DNA of 64,000 nt from Rhodoferax sp. (GTDB taxonomy: Bacteria; Pseudomonadota; Gammaproteobacteria; Burkholderiales; Burkholderiaceae_C), in assembly GCF_012927445.1 (NCBI RefSeq), contig NZ_JABBPD010000008.1:434001-498000 (forward strand). Reading direction: 5' to 3'. Below, one piece after another: positions 61,871 through 64,000 of the stretch. A program made the translations under genes and the position numbers. Position 1 is the stretch's first letter, and every line of letters begins with the position of its first letter. The notes under the pieces were generated by a model. It searched no databases and was not told the DNA's origin. It worked only from the letters and a program-made list of their open reading frames with translations.

Positions 61871-61890
61871 CTACGTTGCGAATAGCGTAT

Positions 61891-62088
61891 TTATTTTGCG
61901 GTACTTGCTGCGGCCCCCGCTTGATCCACCAGTTCGGATGCGGCCCAAAGCGCATTCATGATGGTTTTGTGCGTTAAGGTTCCAAAATCTTCCCCCTGTC
62001 CGGCGTCAGTGAGCATAGCCAGGATGCCTTCGACTTGCCCCATGCGCGCTGTGATGGTGTCAATTTTTGTTAAATTTGCTGTAGTCAT
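61891..62088 (-). CDS. Small hypothetical protein between integrase and terminator
   Basis: 65 residues: MTTANLTKIDTITARMGQVE, GILAMLTDAGQGEDFGTLTH, KTIMNALWAASELVDQAGAA. Fully helical, dimer-like. No known family. 43 bp downstream of the integrase, same strand, and ending at a terminator, so probably cotranscribed with it. Confidence 0.55.
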   Translation of the reverse strand: MTTANLTKIDTITARMGQVEGILAMLTDAGQGEDFGTLTHKTIMNALWAASELVDQAGAAASTAK

Positions 62089-62131
62089 GATGAAAGTTCT
62101 CTTTTCTGATTGATTAGACGGGCAGGGCGCT

Positions 62132-63217
62132 CTAATCGCCTTGTCCGTCGCCTATTTGCTCTGCTTGAACCAGCGCAGAGCTTGCTGTTTTCTTAATGGC
62201 GGCGTGCACGTCGCCGGCTGTGATTTTGGTGTACCTGCGCAACATGGCCCAGGTTTTGTGCCCGGTCAGCAGGGCCACCTGCGGTATGTCCAGCCCCATG
62301 CGGAAAAACGATGCAGTGGCCCGGTGCCGCAGGTCATGGAAGTGCAGGTCGAGAATCGGCGGCTCTACCTTTTGACAGCTACGGGTAAACGCCGCCGACA
62401 GAGAACTGCTGTTGTACGGGAACATGAAACCCGAATCCCGATCCTTAATTAGTGGCTCCACGATGGACCATGCGGCGGGCAGCAGCGGGACAGTCTGGTT
62501 GTTGCCTTGCTTGTTTTTTGGGTCTTTGCGGTCACGTATGACGATGCTCTTTTCCTCGCGGTCCAGATCACTAATATCCAGCCGGCAAATTTCCCCTTGA
62601 CGCATACCCGTCGCCAAGGCAAAACGGCAGATCAGTTCCATAGGCGTCTTTTGCCAAGGGTTCGTTGCCCAGTGCAGGTACAGGCGGTCTAGTTCGTCGT
62701 CGGTTGGCTCCCGGCTGCGTTCTTTGGATCGTGTGTCCAAACCACGATGCGTCAGGCTGGCGCGGGCCTCAAGGGCCAGCCGGTCGGGCAAGTCCAGGTG
62801 CCGGGCGTGCTTGCCCCATTTCAGGACGGCACTCAGAAAGCTCAGATCACCCGCAATGGTGACTCCACCAGCACCAGCGTCTTGGCGGCGATCTATGAAG
62901 TCGCGCAGGGTTACGGCATTCAGGCTGGCCAACTTCACCTTGCCCAGATCACGCTTGAGCATGGCTAGTGTCGCCGCCTTAGTCAGTCCGGGGGTCTTGG
63001 TGAATGTCTCGGTGTACTTGTCGATCAGGTCGCCCAGCGTGGACGACTTCGGAACCGGCGCAAAGCCGCCAGCAGCCACATGGTTGGCCTGCGCTTCAAT
63101 CGCCGTCGCCCAGGTCTTTGCTTCGCTCTTGAGTTGGAACGTGGCAGCACGATACAGGCCAGCTTTGCGAACCTGAACTCTCCATTTTCCGGAGGGTAAC
63201 TGCGAGAATGTAGCCAT
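62132..63217 (-). CDS. int: Tyrosine recombinase/integrase
   Basis: 361 residues from MATFSQLPSGKWRVQVRKAG; an extension to 63307 would read through the arm-type sites. N-terminal arm-binding domain, SAM-like core domain (AATLAMLKRDLGKVKLASLN, VTLRDFIDRRQ) and catalytic domain with ALATGMRQGEICRLDI (Arg I), FHDLRHRATASFFR (H-x-x-R), LLTGHKTWAMLRRYTKI (His and the Tyr nucleophile). Integrates the element at dusA. Arm repeats lie at its start and at the left end. Confidence 0.94.
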   Translation of the reverse strand: MATFSQLPSGKWRVQVRKAGLYRAATFQLKSEAKTWATAIEAQANHVAAGGFAPVPKSSTLGDLIDKYTETFTKTPGLTKAATLAMLKRDLGKVKLASLNAVTLRDFIDRRQDAGAGGVTIAGDLSFLSAVLKWGKHARHLDLPDRLALEARASLTHRGLDTRSKERSREPTDDELDRLYLHWATNPWQKTPMELICRFALATGMRQGEICRLDISDLDREEKSIVIRDRKDPKNKQGNNQTVPLLPAAWSIVEPLIKDRDSGFMFPYNSSSLSAAFTRSCQKVEPPILDLHFHDLRHRATASFFRMGLDIPQVALLTGHKTWAMLRRYTKITAGDVHAAIKKTASSALVQAEQIGDGQGD

Positions 63218-63219
63218 CG

Positions 63220-63236
63220 TGTGCAATCCGTGTGTG
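63220..63236 (+). repeat. Arm-type integrase site, right end (weaker copy)
   Basis: TGTGCAATCCGTGTGTG, related to 53555 and 63276; adjacent to the int start, so binding may also repress int. Confidence 0.45.
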
Positions 63237-63275
63237 TGCTTTGATGTACGGATTATTACCCCAATTACCCCGCCA

Positions 63276-63292
63276 TGTGCACTTCGTGTGCA
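63276..63292 (+). repeat. Arm-type integrase site, right end
   Basis: TGTGCACTTCGTGTGCA; differs from the left-end copy at one base. Confidence 0.6.
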
Positions 63293-63330
63293 CAAAGTCT
63301 TGCACATGGCCCCTAAAGTGAATTTGTAAA

Positions 63331-64000
63331 GTGGAAAATATCCAATTAAATCAACGGTCTAGCAGGTGGAGATTAAGTGTCGCCCCGATGATGGACTGGA
63401 GTGATCGAAATTGTCGTTATTTCCATCGGCTGCTCACGCGCCACGCGCTGCTTTACACCGAGATGGTGACGACGGGTGCCCTGGTGCATGGCGATGTGCC
63501 GCGCCATCTGCGTTACAACGTGGAAGAGCATCCGATAGCGCTCCAGTTGGGTGGCAGTGAGCCGGCCGATCTGGCGCATTGCGCCAAGCTGGGTGAACAG
63601 TGGGGCTATGACGAGATCAACCTGAACTGCGGTTGCCCGAGCGAGCGGGTGCAGCGCGGCGCGTTTGGCGCCTGCTTGATGAACGAACCGCAACTGGTGG
63701 CTGATTGCGTCAAGGCGATGGTGGACGTGGTGCAGGTGCCCGTCACCGTCAAGCACCGCATTGGCATCGACAAGATGGAAAGCTACGACTTTGTCCGTGA
63801 CTTTGTCGGCGCCGTCAGCGAAGCCGGGTGCCCGACGTTCATTGTTCATGCCCGCAATGCCTGGCTCAAGGGCCTGAGCCCCAAAGAGAACCGCGAAGTT
63901 CCTCCGTTGCGCTATGAACTGGCGTATCGGCTGAAAAAAGATTTTCCACAGCTCACCATCGTCGTCAACGGCGGGATCACCACCAACGAGCAAGTGGCCG
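63331..64000 (+). CDS. dusA: tRNA-dihydrouridine synthase A, restarted by the element (partial)
   Basis: FMN enzyme that reduces U20/U20a in tRNA. The GTG at 63331, inside the element, is in frame with the chromosomal part: [40 protein letters not shown] and so on; a stop at 63319 rules out longer forms apart from a rare [23 protein letters not shown] holds the catalytic Cys, [11 protein letters not shown] and [17 protein letters not shown] are DusA-specific, and IVVNGGITT binds FMN phosphate. It continues past the right edge. The element supplies RWRLSV in place of the native RWKLSV, using different codons. Ribosome site is weak. Confidence 0.9.
   Translation, partial: MENIQLNQRSSRWRLSVAPMMDWSDRNCRYFHRLLTRHALLYTEMVTTGALVHGDVPRHLRYNVEEHPIALQLGGSEPADLAHCAKLGEQWGYDEINLNCGCPSERVQRGAFGACLMNEPQLVADCVKAMVDVVQVPVTVKHRIGIDKMESYDFVRDFVGAVSEAGCPTFIVHARNAWLKGLSPKENREVPPLRYELAYRLKKDFPQLTIVVNGGITTNEQVA
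63379..63395 (+). repeat. attR core
   Basis: GTCGCCCCGATGATGGA, identical to attL at 53494; lies in codons VAPMMD of dusA. Confidence 0.92.

Larger units (their letters stand above)
61393..61890. other. Regulatory gap upstream of the AlpA-like gene
   Basis: 498 bp. The right part (about 61.69-61.85 kb) is very AT-rich and holds direct repeats AAATAGTAT (61721, 61753), inverted repeats ATAACAAAT/ATTTGTTAT (61784-61792 and 61815-61823) and a terminator. The left part is GC-rich without a convincing gene. Probably the early promoter region of the element. Confidence 0.5.
53494..63395. mobile_element. Integrative element in dusA (phage-satellite-like, about 9.9 kb)
   Basis: The 17-bp core GTCGCCCCGATGATGGA occurs at both ends (53494-53510 and 63379-63395), inside the split dusA gene. 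Within lie a tyrosine integrase next to the right end, two small AlpA/excisionase-like regulators, a primase-helicase, small hypothetical genes, one HK97-type major capsid gene, an RHH regulator and two cargo genes next to the left end. dusA-targeting integrative elements are a known class. I see no portal, terminase, protease, tail, lysis or conjugation genes, so it is either a phage satellite or a remnant; the intact reading frames favour a satellite. Confidence 0.92.

Overview
The window is chromosomal DNA of a high-GC betaproteobacterium. Gene content and gene order (PHB synthesis phaC-phaA-phaB, dapC/dapD/pilU/dapE/prmB, cbb3 oxidase with Fnr and HemN, a Trp-rich TIGR04438-type small protein) point to the Comamonadaceae, plausibly Rhodoferax or a close relative. 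The genus is an inference; no rRNA or tRNA gene is present to confirm it.

Layout. 1-465: the 5' part of an ATP-binding protein gene running off the left edge, next to a decayed 3' remnant of a methionine ABC permease. 0.75-7.2 kb: dinG helicase, an EcsC-like protein, an exonuclease/GIY-YIG fusion, Nudix, FAH-family and ABM-family enzymes. 7.2-12.3 kb: a co-directional sulfur-related cluster with a split YeeE/YedE thiosulfate-type permease, an exported protein with six PCA(A/G) Cys motifs, an unknown protein, an exported double rhodanese and a full-length YcaO. 12.5-17.4 kb: pgeF and the PHB pathway. 17.4-28.5 kb (minus strand): an ABC-F protein, prmB-dapE-pilU-dapD-dapC, murI, class I fumarase, a lipoprotein cytochrome and a UPF0114 protein. 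28.6-38 kb: acs, cytochrome c, ilvD with a divergent LysR gene, lgt, enoyl-CoA hydratase, a malonyl-CoA-synthase-like ligase and a universal stress protein. 38.1-49 kb: ccoI-S-N-O-Q-P-G-H, a small membrane protein, fnr, hemN and a SafE-like protein, with two good FNR boxes. 49-53.4 kb: a MacAB-like efflux operon on the minus strand.

53.49-63.40 kb is a 9.9-kb integrative element inserted in dusA. It is bounded by a 17-bp direct repeat and carries a tyrosine integrase, two AlpA/excisionase-like regulators, a primase-helicase, small proteins, a lone HK97-type major capsid protein, an RHH regulator with its own operator array, and two cargo genes: an ADP-ribosyltransferase-like protein and an AT-rich proteasome/HslV-like Ntn hydrolase. 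No terminase, portal, protease or tail gene is visible, so it looks like a phage satellite. Its right end supplies a new start and N-terminus for dusA.

A dispersed repeat of about 50-60 bp occurs about ten times, half of the copies inside housekeeping genes and read through in frame. The best candidates for something undescribed are the exported Cys-motif protein with the rhodanese/YeeE/YcaO neighbourhood, the cargo genes of the dusA element, and this coding-tolerant repeat.
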